The position numbers were made by a program, and so were the translations under genes. The notes under the pieces are model-generated. The model ran no database searches and was not told where the DNA came from. It was given only the letters and a program-made list of their open reading frames with translations. Positions 17,259-25,661 of a stretch of 64,000 nt of DNA are shown piece after piece. This DNA is from Helicobacter hepaticus ATCC 51449 (lineage in GTDB: Bacteria; Campylobacterota; Campylobacteria; Campylobacterales; Helicobacteraceae). Where the stretch lies: positions 868,001 to 932,000 of the forward strand of contig NC_004917.1 of assembly GCF_000007905.1 (NCBI RefSeq), read 5' to 3'. How positions within the stretch are numbered: position 1 is the stretch's first letter; every line of letters begins with the position of its first letter.

Positions 17259-17951
17259 TTAGTCGCGATTTGCTAAGCCAATGAGCGAAAGTAAGCTCAC
17301 AAAAATATTATAAAAATCCAAATAAAGGTTAATAGCTGCATCTACTGGGCTAGTATATAAACCACGCACAATATTTTGCGTATCATACGCTACATACAAA
17401 CTAAAAAGTATAGCTGCTGCACTTGAAATCAATACTTGAAACATAGAGCTTCCAAGAAAGAGATTTATAATTGAGCATACAACTACAACAATAAGAGCAA
17501 TAAAAAGCATTTTGCCCATATTAGCTAAATCTTTTGTAGTTTTAATACCAAAAATGCTCATAACACCAAAAATAATTGTTGTCATAGCAAATGCCATTGC
17601 AACCGCACCAGCACCAGCTTTAAATGCTACCATAGCCACAAGAGGTGTGATTGTTACACCTGTGAGTGTCGTAAAAATAAAAAGCATTGCAATATTTAAG
17701 CCCGGTTTAGAACGAGAAAACATAACCCCAAAAAGTGCTGCAATTTCAGCAATAAAAATAAAAAAGCGATATTCTACTACAAATTCTAAATACATAAAAC
17801 CAATCATCGCACCGATGAAAGCAAAGAATAAACTTGCACCAAAAAATTTGTAAGTCGTCTTCACAAAATTCACTAATGCACTATCACGCTCTGCTACTGC
17901 TTCATTTGCAAACTGCGCGTTGTTAGTGTAATTCCTATCATAAAGTCCCAT
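17259..17951 (-). CDS. Bax inhibitor-1/YccA-family membrane protein
   Basis: A 230-residue protein with seven hydrophobic segments after a short polar N-terminus (MGLYDRNYTNN). This is the BI-1/YccA/YbhL layout; H. pylori HP0920 is a likely orthologue. The C-terminal pair LYVAYDTQNIVRG and AAINLYLDFYNIFVSLLSLIG is the family signature, including the Asp residues tied to ion leak in characterised members. Proposed roles are calcium/proton leak or modulation of FtsH; the function here is not established. A good AAGGAG site precedes the ATG. Confidence 0.9.
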   Translation of the reverse strand: MGLYDRNYTNNAQFANEAVAERDSALVNFVKTTYKFFGASLFFAFIGAMIGFMYLEFVVEYRFFIFIAEIAALFGVMFSRSKPGLNIAMLFIFTTLTGVTITPLVAMVAFKAGAGAVAMAFAMTTIIFGVMSIFGIKTTKDLANMGKMLFIALIVVVVCSIINLFLGSSMFQVLISSAAAILFSLYVAYDTQNIVRGLYTSPVDAAINLYLDFYNIFVSLLSLIGLANRD

Positions 17952-18068
17952 TATTTTCTCCTTGTAATTGAAAATTGAGGTAGTATTCTACCACAATTTA
18001 CTAACGAAGCAAAATTTTCTCCATTAAGGATTAACTTCGCCCTTGTCCTTTAAGCTACATCATAAAAT

Positions 18069-19445
18069 CTAGTCTTTTAGCATTTTTTCATCTGGATAAA
18101 CAAAATTCGTTTTGCGCTCAACAAAAATATGCTCCTTATCATCTATGGCAAAAGCGCGTATGATAATATCATAACTGCCTTTTTGCAAAACCTCTTCTGT
18201 GCGGAGTGTTACTACCTTTTTTTCCTTTTTGCCCGCTTTAACTTTAAATGGCGCTTTTGGCGTAATAATCTTTAATGAGTGGGCAATATCATTACCTTTG
18301 ACATCAAGCACTTCAAAATACATCTCGTGGTCATTTGCATCTGTATTGTGAAAGAGCATTGTATAGTGATTATCTACGATATGGTGATTTCTCACTTCAT
18401 AAAGCTCCGATGTGCGGCTGATATTAAGCAACATACCCTCTTTTGTCGTTCCCATAAAAAGGAGTAGGACAAATACAAGAGCCAAAATAATTGTATAGCC
18501 AATAGTTTTAAAACGCATCACACGCACTTTACCATTATTATCAAGTGAAGCAAAAGACTTCCACATAACAAGTGAAGGTCTGCCAAGCTTATCCATTACT
18601 TTTGCACAAGCATCGGCACATTCAAGACAATTAATACATTCAAGCTGCATACCTTTTCTAATATCAATATGCGTAGGACAAACCCTCACACAAGCCAAAC
18701 AATTTGTGCATTCATTATTTGGATCTTGCTTCTTAGGTGCAATATCAAACTTCATACCTTTTGTGTCATACACTGCTCCACCGCGTTTGTAGTCATATAC
18801 CGCAGTAATCGTATCATCATCAAAAAGCACACTTTGCACGCGACAATACGGACACATATAAATACAAAAATTTTCTTGTATATAAGCAATATCTAAAATA
18901 AAAAATAGTCCAAATCCAAGCCAAAATCCAAGCAATATGCGATGATTAAGCGGATCACTCATATAAGCGAAAAAATCACTCGGAGGCGTGAAGAAAAACA
19001 TTAAATTTGCTGCTGCTACAAGACAAAGTGTAGCCATAATTAAAAATGCCAACACCGCCTTAATTTTATCGCCAAAAGTGCTTAAATCCATTTTTTCTTG
19101 TTTATTAGAAATCTTTTTACGCAAGCCAAAAATCTTTGTCTGCAATAAATCCCTATAAAGCACACGAAAAATTGTTTGCGGACAAGCCCAACCGCACCAT
19201 ATACGACCAGCAAGGGTAGTCATAAAAAAGATTCCCACAAACATAAGAATGAGCAAAAATGGCATTAAATAAAGCTCTTGCATATCAAATACCACCCCCA
19301 TAAGATGTAATTGTTTATGGTCAAATGAAAGCAAAAAAAGCTGATTACCATTGATTTGAATAAAAGGAAATATCAACAAGAATAAAGTTGCTACACCATA
19401 AACAATATAGCGCTTGATTCTGTAATTTTGAGTGTTATTTTGCAT
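18069..19445 (-). CDS. ccoG: CcoG, cytochrome cbb3 oxidase assembly ferredoxin-like protein
   Basis: A 458-residue polyferredoxin-like membrane protein needed for copper delivery to cbb3 oxidase. Four to five membrane helices fill the first half, with GRIWCGWACPQTIF between them. Two 4Fe-4S motifs follow near 245-285: CTNCLACVRVCPTHIDIR and CINCLECADACAKVM. After another helix the C-terminal domain is an immunoglobulin-like periplasmic region (about 350-450). The cco structural genes are not in this window. Confidence 0.92.
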   Translation of the reverse strand: MQNNTQNYRIKRYIVYGVATLFLLIFPFIQINGNQLFLLSFDHKQLHLMGVVFDMQELYLMPFLLILMFVGIFFMTTLAGRIWCGWACPQTIFRVLYRDLLQTKIFGLRKKISNKQEKMDLSTFGDKIKAVLAFLIMATLCLVAAANLMFFFTPPSDFFAYMSDPLNHRILLGFWLGFGLFFILDIAYIQENFCIYMCPYCRVQSVLFDDDTITAVYDYKRGGAVYDTKGMKFDIAPKKQDPNNECTNCLACVRVCPTHIDIRKGMQLECINCLECADACAKVMDKLGRPSLVMWKSFASLDNNGKVRVMRFKTIGYTIILALVFVLLLFMGTTKEGMLLNISRTSELYEVRNHHIVDNHYTMLFHNTDANDHEMYFEVLDVKGNDIAHSLKIITPKAPFKVKAGKKEKKVVTLRTEEVLQKGSYDIIIRAFAIDDKEHIFVERKTNFVYPDEKMLKD

Positions 19446-19586
19446 CTAAAATCCTCCTTAAGTGTTTCCAGCAATTAAAAACTAAATTATAAAGTGTTTT
19501 AACTTAAAATCACTCTAACTTTTATCTTATAAAATCTAGTGTAAAATCATTTTTCAAAATTAATCCAAAGTTTTAAAGGGAATTTT

Positions 19587-21197
19587 ATGCTTCAAACTAT
19601 CAATCTTTCAATGCGCTATGCAACAAAAAAGCTTTTTGAAAATGTCAATATCAAACTTGACGCACATAAAAGATATGGGCTTATTGGCGCAAATGGTGCA
19701 GGTAAATCCACATTACTTAAGATTCTTTCGGGCATATACGAAGCGAGCAGTGGAGAGGTTGTGATTGAAAAGGGTTTAAAAATGGGCGTATTAGGGCAAG
19801 ACCAATATGCTTTTGAAGAGCTAAGCTTAAAAGATGCTGTGCTTATCGGCAATCAACGCCTTTATGAAGCAATCAAGCGCAAAGAATATCTTTATGAAAA
19901 TGGTGATTTAAGCGATGAGAAAGTCAATGAAGAGCTCGGCGAGTTAGAGATGATATGTGCCGAAGAAGACCCTATGTATGAATGCGATGTAATAATAGAA
20001 AAAATTTTAGAGGATTTGGGCTTTGAAAGTGCTATGCATAATGAGCTGATGAAAACACTTACAGGGGGCGATAAATTTAAGATCCTCCTCGCACAAGTGC
20101 TTTTCCCAAAACCAGATATTTTACTCCTTGATGAGCCGACAAACAACCTTGATTTACATTCCATTGCGTGGCTTGAGGAGAATCTAAAGCGACACGAGGG
20201 CACACTTGTTGTTATTAGCCACGATAGACATTTTTTAAACAGCGTTTGCACGCATATTTTAGATATGGATTTTGGCTCTGTGCGTGAATTTAGCGGTAAT
20301 TATGATGATTGGTATATTGCAAGCACCCTTATTGCCAAACAACAAGAAGCTGAACGCAATAAAAAACTCAAAGAAAAAGAGGAATTAGAATCTTTCATTG
20401 CACGATTCTCTGCGAATGCAAGTAAGGCAAAACAAGCTACAAGCCGACAAAAACAGCTTGAAAAGCTTAATATTCAAACTCTAGCAGTAAGCTCAAGGCG
20501 AGACCCGAGCATTGTTTTTAAACCAAATCGCCCTATTGGCAACGAAGCCCTAGAATGTGAAAATATCTCTAAAAACTATGGGGAGCTTTGCGTATTAAAA
20601 AATGTCAGCCTTAAGATTTTGCCCGGTGATAAAATTGCTATTATTGGCGCAAATGGCGTGGGTAAAAGCACATTATGTAAGATTCTCATAGAGGAACTCA
20701 AAGCAGATAGTGGCATAATCAAATGGGGTGCAACCACGCAAAGAGGCTATTTCCCACAAAATGTAAGTGAGGAGATAAAAGGAGAGGAAAGCCTTTATGA
20801 ATGGCTTAGAGGTTTTGATAAGAAAAAAGAAAGCGGCGAGATACGCAATGCACTTGGAAGAATGCTCTTTAGTGGAGAAGAGCAAGAAAAGCCCATAAAT
20901 GCACTAAGTGGTGGAGAGAAGCATAGAATGGTGCTAAGCAAATTAATGCTTGAAGGAGGAAATTTCTTAGTGCTTGATGAGCCGACAAATCACTTAGATT
21001 TAGAATCCATTATTGCGCTTGGCGAGGCACTCTATAAATTTAGCGGGAATGTCATTTGCGTAAGCCACGATAGAGAACTCATTGACGCATATGCAAATAG
21101 AATCATAGAACTTGTAACAGATTCTGAAAATAAAGGAGCTAAGATTATTGATTTTCGTGGCAGTTATGAGGAATACATAGAGGGAGAAAAAAAATAA
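19587..21197 (+). CDS. ABC-F family ATPase (YbiT/Uup type)
   Basis: A soluble twin-ATPase translation factor of 536 residues. Domain 1 has GANGAGKSTL near 36 and DILLLDEPTNNLD near 178. The PtIM-like linker (about 245-310) is lysine-rich. Domain 2 has GANGVGKSTL near 353 and LVLDEPTNHLD near 465. Signature loops are LTGGD in domain 1 and LSGGE in domain 2. Family members act at the ribosomal E site. No membrane domain is present, so it is not a transporter. The overall layout resembles YbiT. An islet of unknown genes follows. Confidence 0.9.
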   Translation: MLQTINLSMRYATKKLFENVNIKLDAHKRYGLIGANGAGKSTLLKILSGIYEASSGEVVIEKGLKMGVLGQDQYAFEELSLKDAVLIGNQRLYEAIKRKEYLYENGDLSDEKVNEELGELEMICAEEDPMYECDVIIEKILEDLGFESAMHNELMKTLTGGDKFKILLAQVLFPKPDILLLDEPTNNLDLHSIAWLEENLKRHEGTLVVISHDRHFLNSVCTHILDMDFGSVREFSGNYDDWYIASTLIAKQQEAERNKKLKEKEELESFIARFSANASKAKQATSRQKQLEKLNIQTLAVSSRRDPSIVFKPNRPIGNEALECENISKNYGELCVLKNVSLKILPGDKIAIIGANGVGKSTLCKILIEELKADSGIIKWGATTQRGYFPQNVSEEIKGEESLYEWLRGFDKKKESGEIRNALGRMLFSGEEQEKPINALSGGEKHRMVLSKLMLEGGNFLVLDEPTNHLDLESIIALGEALYKFSGNVICVSHDRELIDAYANRIIELVTDSENKGAKIIDFRGSYEEYIEGEKK

Positions 21198-21263
21198 TGT
21201 TTCCATTGTCTTTTGCTGTTATGAAAACTACATAAAATACTTAAGTGTGCTCTAATAAGGGTG

Positions 21264-21333
21264 GTGAGCCTATACATAATCAGATTTGTTAGTGATTATG
21301 GTAACATAATCGGTATTCTCATTTTTAGCTCAC
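21264..21333. repeat. Nested inverted repeats in intergenic DNA
   Basis: GTGAGC (21264-21269) is inverted as GCTCAC (21328-21333). Inside lie CATAATC and its inverse GATTATG (about 21275-21300), and CATAATC recurs near 21305. The segment sits in the gap after the ABC-F gene and before the convergent secreted-protein gene, so it may be a terminator, a small structured RNA or the edge of the islet. The rest of the 21198-21348 gap shows nothing else. Confidence 0.35.
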
Positions 21334-21348
21334 TCCTAGTATTCGTAG

Positions 21349-21829
21349 TCAAAATTCTACAATTTTACATAGATTGTTGTCTAGTAAGAGTTTAAGAAAC
21401 TCATCTCGCTCTTTTACTCTAGCTTTAGCAGATTCAACTTGAACATCTATTAATTTTTTTCCTATTTCAGTAGGTTTTTCTAGGTCAGGTTTATCTATGC
21501 CTTTGCTACCTCCGAATCCGTCAGGTTTTTTTATTTCTTCAAAAAAAAGCAATATAAGGCTCTACGTAATAATCTCCAATATGAGCGCCGTTGTTATAGG
21601 AGCCTCCTGCAGACATATATATTGTTTTCTTGATCGTTTCCTTAAACTGCTCTTCTAATCGCTCACTTCTGCAATGGAGGTTTGCTATATCATATTTTGG
21701 AGGTTCAGACTCAAAGTATATGCAATCTCTGTTATAATCTCCTGCTCCATATCTTACACACTTATACTCTTCTCCATAGCCCACACTTAGAAACAATAAG
21801 AATACCCATAATGCTACTAAACTTTTCAT
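21349..21829 (-). pseudogene. Small secreted protein gene, frameshifted at a T8 tract
   Basis: The gene starts at ATG 21829 with AAGGAG upstream and a clear signal peptide (MKSLVALWVFLLFLSVGYG). The mature part has Cys pairs (EYKCVRYG, RDCIYF, LHCRSE). Reading ends at 21539 just after IAFF, inside a run of eight T on the coding strand (A8 at 21541-21548). Removing one T joins it to the next frame, which runs FEEIKKPDGFGG to CKIVEF and stops at 21349, giving about 159 residues. The tract suits slipped-strand phase variation, but a fixed loss is equally possible. No family recognised. Confidence 0.6.
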
Positions 21830-21909
21830 TGATGCTCCTTGGGCGATTTTATAACAATACCTTTTTGGTATCTTAAGTAAAGATTCGGTCATATCTGTGC
21901 TCTCAATAA

Positions 21910-22683
21910 TTATTCCTTACCCACTACCACGCCACAAAGCAACACAAAAGGCATATATTCGTCTCTGGTATAAGTATGATAGGTATCCTCTTCATTTGTG
22001 CCAATGCTTGGACTCAAATCAAGCACAGCGCAAAGCACCCCAAATTGCTTTTTGGCACCTAAAAATTCTGTAACTGTTTCTTTAAGTGAATCTAGCACAT
22101 ATTGAGGGGTATCTTTTAACTCTTCATCGCTAGGAAGCGAACTTTTTTTGCAATACACATTTACACTAAAAAGTGCAAGTTTAAAATCGTTCCACCCAGA
22201 AAGTCTTTTTTTCTTTTTTAGTTTCTCTATATCTTGAATCTGCTCTAACGCCTCTTTAATACACTCTTTATTACGAGCATCAAATTCCCACCTTGCTCTC
22301 TTAGCCACATTGAAATACAAATGCTTAAACTCTATCCATATATCATATTTTTGATTTTTTTCAGAACACCAAAAGTCAATTCTTCGTCTGTTTTTTAGCC
22401 TCTCTCCCAAATCCACATCTTTACAATCGGCACCATATTCACTTATTACATAGGGTGTAAGACGAGATAGCGCAATAGCAATAGTAGCCTTATTGCTTTC
22501 TTCATTATGCACAAGAGGAAAATGCTTAACATCATCTATATATGTAAGATTTATGTCAAAAACATATTGACAAAATTCATCATAAAATTTTTTCAAGCTC
22601 CTTCCACCTCCGCCACCTTTAGTAGATATGCTATCAGACTTATAATGCGTATCTATCAAGTAATATTTTGTAAGGTGCCGCAT
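21910..22683 (-). CDS. Putative PD-(D/E)XK-type nuclease-like protein
   Basis: A 257-residue protein I cannot place in a named family. Near residues 99-121 it has RRIDFWC, then YDIWIEFKHL, an Asp and a Glu-x-Lys on neighbouring hydrophobic strands, which is the pattern of PD-(D/E)XK nucleases. An N-terminal Gly-rich stretch (TKGGGGGRSLKKF) precedes it. The ATG used here has no ribosome site. A better-placed ATG at 22708 (AAGGAT upstream) opens a different frame of 22 codons, so a frameshift near 22640 may have damaged the start. Confidence 0.5.
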   Translation of the reverse strand: MRHLTKYYLIDTHYKSDSISTKGGGGGRSLKKFYDEFCQYVFDINLTYIDDVKHFPLVHNEESNKATIAIALSRLTPYVISEYGADCKDVDLGERLKNRRRIDFWCSEKNQKYDIWIEFKHLYFNVAKRARWEFDARNKECIKEALEQIQDIEKLKKKKRLSGWNDFKLALFSVNVYCKKSSLPSDEELKDTPQYVLDSLKETVTEFLGAKKQFGVLCAVLDLSPSIGTNEEDTYHTYTRDEYMPFVLLCGVVVGKE

Positions 22684-22889
22684 AATTAAAAAGTTTGCTT
22701 ATTTCCATATTTTTATCCTTTTAAGTTTTAGAACTTGCCTTTATTTCATTAATACTTAATTAAGGCATCTTCAGGATTCATTGTCATCTCCAAAATTAAA
22801 CTAATTATAGTTTATAAATACTTAAATTATAATTTTTCTATAATTTATTAATTAAAATATAAAATTTATCATAATAATAGAGAAATACA

Positions 22890-23300
22890 ATGAAAGTTAT
22901 AGAAAGAATTAACGAAATACTGAAAGAAAAAAATTTAAGCAAAAAGGAAATTGCGAACCGCTTGATTGATTTGGGTTTGCGTGCAAGCAAAACAGGTGAA
23001 ACACCCACTATTTCAAGCATTTATGCCTATCTCAATGGCAATATAGAATTAAAAGCCGATATGATACCTTTTATCGCTGAAGCATTAGGTATATCCGAGC
23101 AGGAGCTATTTAGCGGCACAGATTCTCATAGAATCTTACGCAAAATCTACGCACGCAATCCGCTTTATAGCAAATATAATCATATTGTAGAACTTCTTGA
23201 ATATATCTCTCCAAAATCCCTTGAAACACTTGAAAAAACACTTCTTAGCTATAAACAAAAGACATTAGAACTCAATCATATTATTGAAAAAATTAAGTAA
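22890..23300 (+). CDS. XRE-family helix-turn-helix regulator
   Basis: A 136-residue protein. Residues 1-75 form a helix-turn-helix domain (RINEILKEKNLSKKEIANRL, then ISSIYAYLNGN as the recognition region, and IPFIAEALGISEQELF as the closing helices). The C-terminal 60 residues are helical (LLEYISPKSLETLEKTLLSYK) and may dimerise. It is divergent from the nuclease-like gene across a very AT-rich 200-base gap and could control the islet. It has no prophage neighbours. Confidence 0.8.
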   Translation: MKVIERINEILKEKNLSKKEIANRLIDLGLRASKTGETPTISSIYAYLNGNIELKADMIPFIAEALGISEQELFSGTDSHRILRKIYARNPLYSKYNHIVELLEYISPKSLETLEKTLLSYKQKTLELNHIIEKIK

Positions 23301-23414
23301 AACAATATTTAGAGGGGTGTTAAGTTTGAAGAATCTTCATTAGATACACAAAAGATACCAAACAATGTATGAGCCAATTCTTAAAGATTTTATATTGAGC
23401 TTAAAAAAATTAGG

Positions 23415-23491
23415 TGGCGGAGCGGACGGGGCTCGAACCCGCGACCCCCTGCGTGACAGGCAGGTATTCTAACCAGCTGAACTACCGCTCC
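23415..23491 (-). tRNA. tRNA-Asp (anticodon GTC)
   Basis: A 77-base tRNA with encoded CCA. The acceptor stem pairs GGAGCGG with CCGCTCC, with discriminator G. The anticodon stem CCTGC/GCAGG encloses loop CTGTCAC, giving GTC. It is the last gene of the Lys-Glu-Val-Asp cluster and its 3' end faces the accessory islet. Confidence 0.97.
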
Positions 23492-23520
23492 ATACTTAAA
23501 TCCATAATCTCAAACAATAA

Positions 23521-23596
23521 TGGTGGTCGCTATAAGACTCGAACTTATGACATCCACCTTGTAAGGGTGGCGCTCTACCAACTGAGCTAAGCGACC
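23521..23596 (-). tRNA. tRNA-Val (anticodon TAC)
   Basis: A 76-base tRNA with encoded CCA. The acceptor stem pairs GGTCGCT with AGCGACC. The anticodon stem CCACC/GGTGG encloses loop CTTACAA, giving TAC. Third in the cluster. Confidence 0.97.
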
Positions 23597-23634
23597 AAAA
23601 CCTGAAGCTTAAAAAGAAAGAACAAAAATAAAAG

Positions 23635-23709
23635 TGGTGACCCCGAGGGGACTCGAACCCCTGTAGCCACCGTGAAAGGGTGGTATCCTAACCGCTAGAT
23701 GACGGGGCC
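23635..23709 (-). tRNA. tRNA-Glu (anticodon TTC), cluster copy
   Basis: A 75-base tRNA with encoded CCA. The acceptor stem pairs GGCCCCG with CGGGGTC (one G-U). The anticodon stem CACC/GGTG region encloses CTTTCAC, giving TTC. A second, clearly different tRNA-Glu(TTC) is at 31541-31617. Confidence 0.96.
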
Positions 23710-23723
23710 ACTTTTATCTTTGG

Positions 23724-23799
23724 TGGTGACCCGTGTTGGATTCGAACCAACGGCCCATTCCTTAAAAGGGAATTGCTCTACCAACTGAGCTAACGGGTC
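23724..23799 (-). tRNA. tRNA-Lys (anticodon TTT)
   Basis: A 76-base tRNA with encoded CCA, first in the cluster. The acceptor stem pairs GACCCGT with ACGGGTC. The anticodon stem ATTCC/GGAAT encloses CTTTTAA, giving TTT for AAA codons. Confidence 0.97.
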
Positions 23800-23852
23800 A
23801 TCTGCTTTTCTTTTTCTTAATGCCCTCATATGCTTTGACACGAAGGAGCGAC

Positions 23853-23881
23853 ATTATAATGAGTTTGGCATAATTTGTCAA
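23853..23881 (-). promoter_or_regulatory. Full-consensus promoter of the tRNA cluster
   Basis: On the minus strand, TTGACA (23881-23876) and TATAAT (23858-23853) are both perfect and separated by 17 bases. They lie 54 bases before the first tRNA of the cluster. The -35 overlaps the last codons and stop of the pncC gene. Such a perfect pair is rare in Helicobacter, where -35 elements are usually weak. Confidence 0.85.
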
Positions 23882-24390
23882 GAGTTCAGCTTACTTATTA
23901 ACATCTCAAGCGCCTTAGCACAGCTTTGAGATTGCACCAAATGTCTATCGCCTCCAAAATGGCAATACTTTATCTCCGCTTGCTCACCCTTGCATTGCAC
24001 GCCAATAAATACGCTTCCTACGGGCTTTTCTACACTACCACCGCTTGGACCAGCAATACCACTTGTCGCAAGTGCTACATCTGCTTTACTTTGAGAGAGA
24101 ATCCCCGCGCACATCTGCCTTACTACAGGCTCACTCACTGCACCATATAGCCTAAGATTCTCTTCACTCACGCCAATCCAAGAAGATTTAATAGCATTTG
24201 CATAAGTTATCATCGCACCATCAAGCACTGCTGAAGCTCCATCAAGTGCGGTAAAGTGATAAACCAAAAGCCCGCCAGTGCAACTCTCTGCTATACCTAC
24301 TTTCAATCCTTTGTTTTGGAGTAAAACAAGCGCACTTTGGGCTAAATCTGCGCATATAACTATGCTACTTTTTGTGCAATTTGACTTCAT
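23878..24390 (-). CDS. pncC: Nicotinamide-nucleotide amidohydrolase PncC (CinA C-terminal type)
   Basis: A 170-residue stand-alone CinA C-terminal domain that deamidates nicotinamide mononucleotide, recycling it to NAD precursors. KVGIAESCTGGLL (about 31-43) carries the catalytic Ser and the glycine pair; TYANAIKSSWIGV and ATSGIAGPSGGS complete the signature. The N-terminal molybdopterin-like CinA domain is absent, as in E. coli PncC. Its 3' end contains the -35 box of the tRNA cluster. Confidence 0.9.
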   Translation of the reverse strand: MKSNCTKSSIVICADLAQSALVLLQNKGLKVGIAESCTGGLLVYHFTALDGASAVLDGAMITYANAIKSSWIGVSEENLRLYGAVSEPVVRQMCAGILSQSKADVALATSGIAGPSGGSVEKPVGSVFIGVQCKGEQAEIKYCHFGGDRHLVQSQSCAKALEMLISKLNS

Positions 24391-24486
24391 TTAGTAACTC
24401 CTCAAATACAAAATGCCTTAATATTGCCCTATATTCTTAAAAAATATGCTAATATAATAAGAATTTAACACTAACAGGAGGGCACA

Positions 24487-25566
24487 ATGGGAAAGCAAGA
24501 AAGACAAATTGTCATTAGACCAGAGAGTGAGGGCAATATTCGGGATATTTATAAATCTAAAAATGGGCGTATGAAAGAGGACTTTTATCTTGAAGAGCTC
24601 ACAAAGCTTCAAATAGAACTTCTTAAACTACAAAATTGGGTAAAAGATACAAACCAAAAAATTGTTATTATTATGGAGGGACGCGATGCAGCAGGTAAAG
24701 GCGGCACGATTAAGGCTCTTACAAGTCATATGAACCCACGAGGTTGCCGCGTAGTTGCCCTGAATAAACCAACAGAGACAGAAAAAACAGAATGGTATTT
24801 CAAACGCTATATTAGCACATTGCCAAGTGGTGGAGAAATTGTATTCTACGACAGAAGTTGGTACAATCGTGCAGGAGTAGAGAGAGTAATGGACTTTTGT
24901 ACACAAGAGCAATATAAGGAATTTATCACACAAGTGTCTAATTTAGAGCAAATGCTTATAGCAAGCGGCACAATGATTTTTAAATATTTCCTTGATGTTG
25001 GACGAGATGAGCAAAAACGCCGCATTTTACGCCGCAAAACTGACCCTCTTAGAATGTGGAAACTAAGCCCCATTGATGGTAAATCTCTTGATTTATGGGA
25101 ACAATACACTGAAGCATTCGAAAAAATGTTTGCTCGCACGCATACACATATCTGCCCTTGGACGATTGTCAATACTAATGATAAAAAACGCGCACGATTG
25201 AACATTGCACGTGATATTCTAAGCAAAATTGATTATGAAGGCAAAGACCAGACGGCTGTATGTCTTTTGCCAGATCCAAGCATTGTTTGGGCTTATTCAC
25301 AACGTCAATCAAACGATATGGACCCCACAAAAGAAGTTCAAAAGCAACTCAAAGAAGCTAAACAAGCGGAAAAAAAGGCTAAAAAAGCTGCAAAGGAGTT
25401 AAAAGAAAAAAAGGCTAAACTTGAAAAGGTTGCACAAGAAGAAAATAAGTCTGAAAAAGTTAAGAGCGAATCCAAACCAAGCAAAGCCGCTCCTGCCAAG
25501 GCGGTAACTAAGCCTGTTAAAGCTGAAAGCAAAGCTACTTCAACGAACACTACTAAAGGTGCTTGA
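24487..25566 (+). CDS. ppk2: Polyphosphate kinase 2 (PPK2) with Lys/Ala-rich tail
   Basis: Transfers phosphate between polyphosphate and nucleotides. Walker A EGRDAAGKGG is at 64-73 and the Walker B-like DRSWYNR at 122-128, with the basic lid RRILRRKTDPL near 178, all as in class I PPK2. The enzyme proper ends near residue 275. The last 80 residues are almost only Lys, Ala, Glu, Ser, Pro and Thr, resembling histone-H1-like tails and probably disordered. AGGAGG precedes the ATG. A role in stress or nucleoid-linked polyphosphate is an inference. Confidence 0.93.
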   Translation: MGKQERQIVIRPESEGNIRDIYKSKNGRMKEDFYLEELTKLQIELLKLQNWVKDTNQKIVIIMEGRDAAGKGGTIKALTSHMNPRGCRVVALNKPTETEKTEWYFKRYISTLPSGGEIVFYDRSWYNRAGVERVMDFCTQEQYKEFITQVSNLEQMLIASGTMIFKYFLDVGRDEQKRRILRRKTDPLRMWKLSPIDGKSLDLWEQYTEAFEKMFARTHTHICPWTIVNTNDKKRARLNIARDILSKIDYEGKDQTAVCLLPDPSIVWAYSQRQSNDMDPTKEVQKQLKEAKQAEKKAKKAAKELKEKKAKLEKVAQEENKSEKVKSESKPSKAAPAKAVTKPVKAESKATSTNTTKGA

Positions 25567-25587
25567 TCTTAAATTGAGCAAATCCCT

Positions 25588-25619
25588 AGCGTAAAAACCT
25601 ATTCTAGGCTTTTATCGCT
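25588..25619. repeat. Long hairpin between ppk2 and the carbonic anhydrase gene
   Basis: AGCG-TAAAA-CCTA pairs with TAGG-TTTTA-CGCT around a TTC loop, with one mismatch and one bulge. It lies 22 bases after the ppk2 stop. No T run follows, so it may be a weak terminator or an mRNA-stabilising structure. Confidence 0.5.
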
Positions 25620-25661
25620 TAAGGATAGGCAAATCTTTTCAAGCTTATATAAGGAATTTCT

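Noticed and set aside
22741-22800. 12-codon peptide MTMNPEDALIKY on the minus strand before the nuclease-like gene
   Set aside because: A GGAG site precedes it, but it is too short to support as a gene or leader peptide without a linked attenuator structure.
23415-23799. tRNA cluster considered as a CRISPR-like or repeat array
   Set aside because: The similar segments are ordinary tRNAs with different anticodons; no repeat-spacer pattern occurs anywhere in the window.
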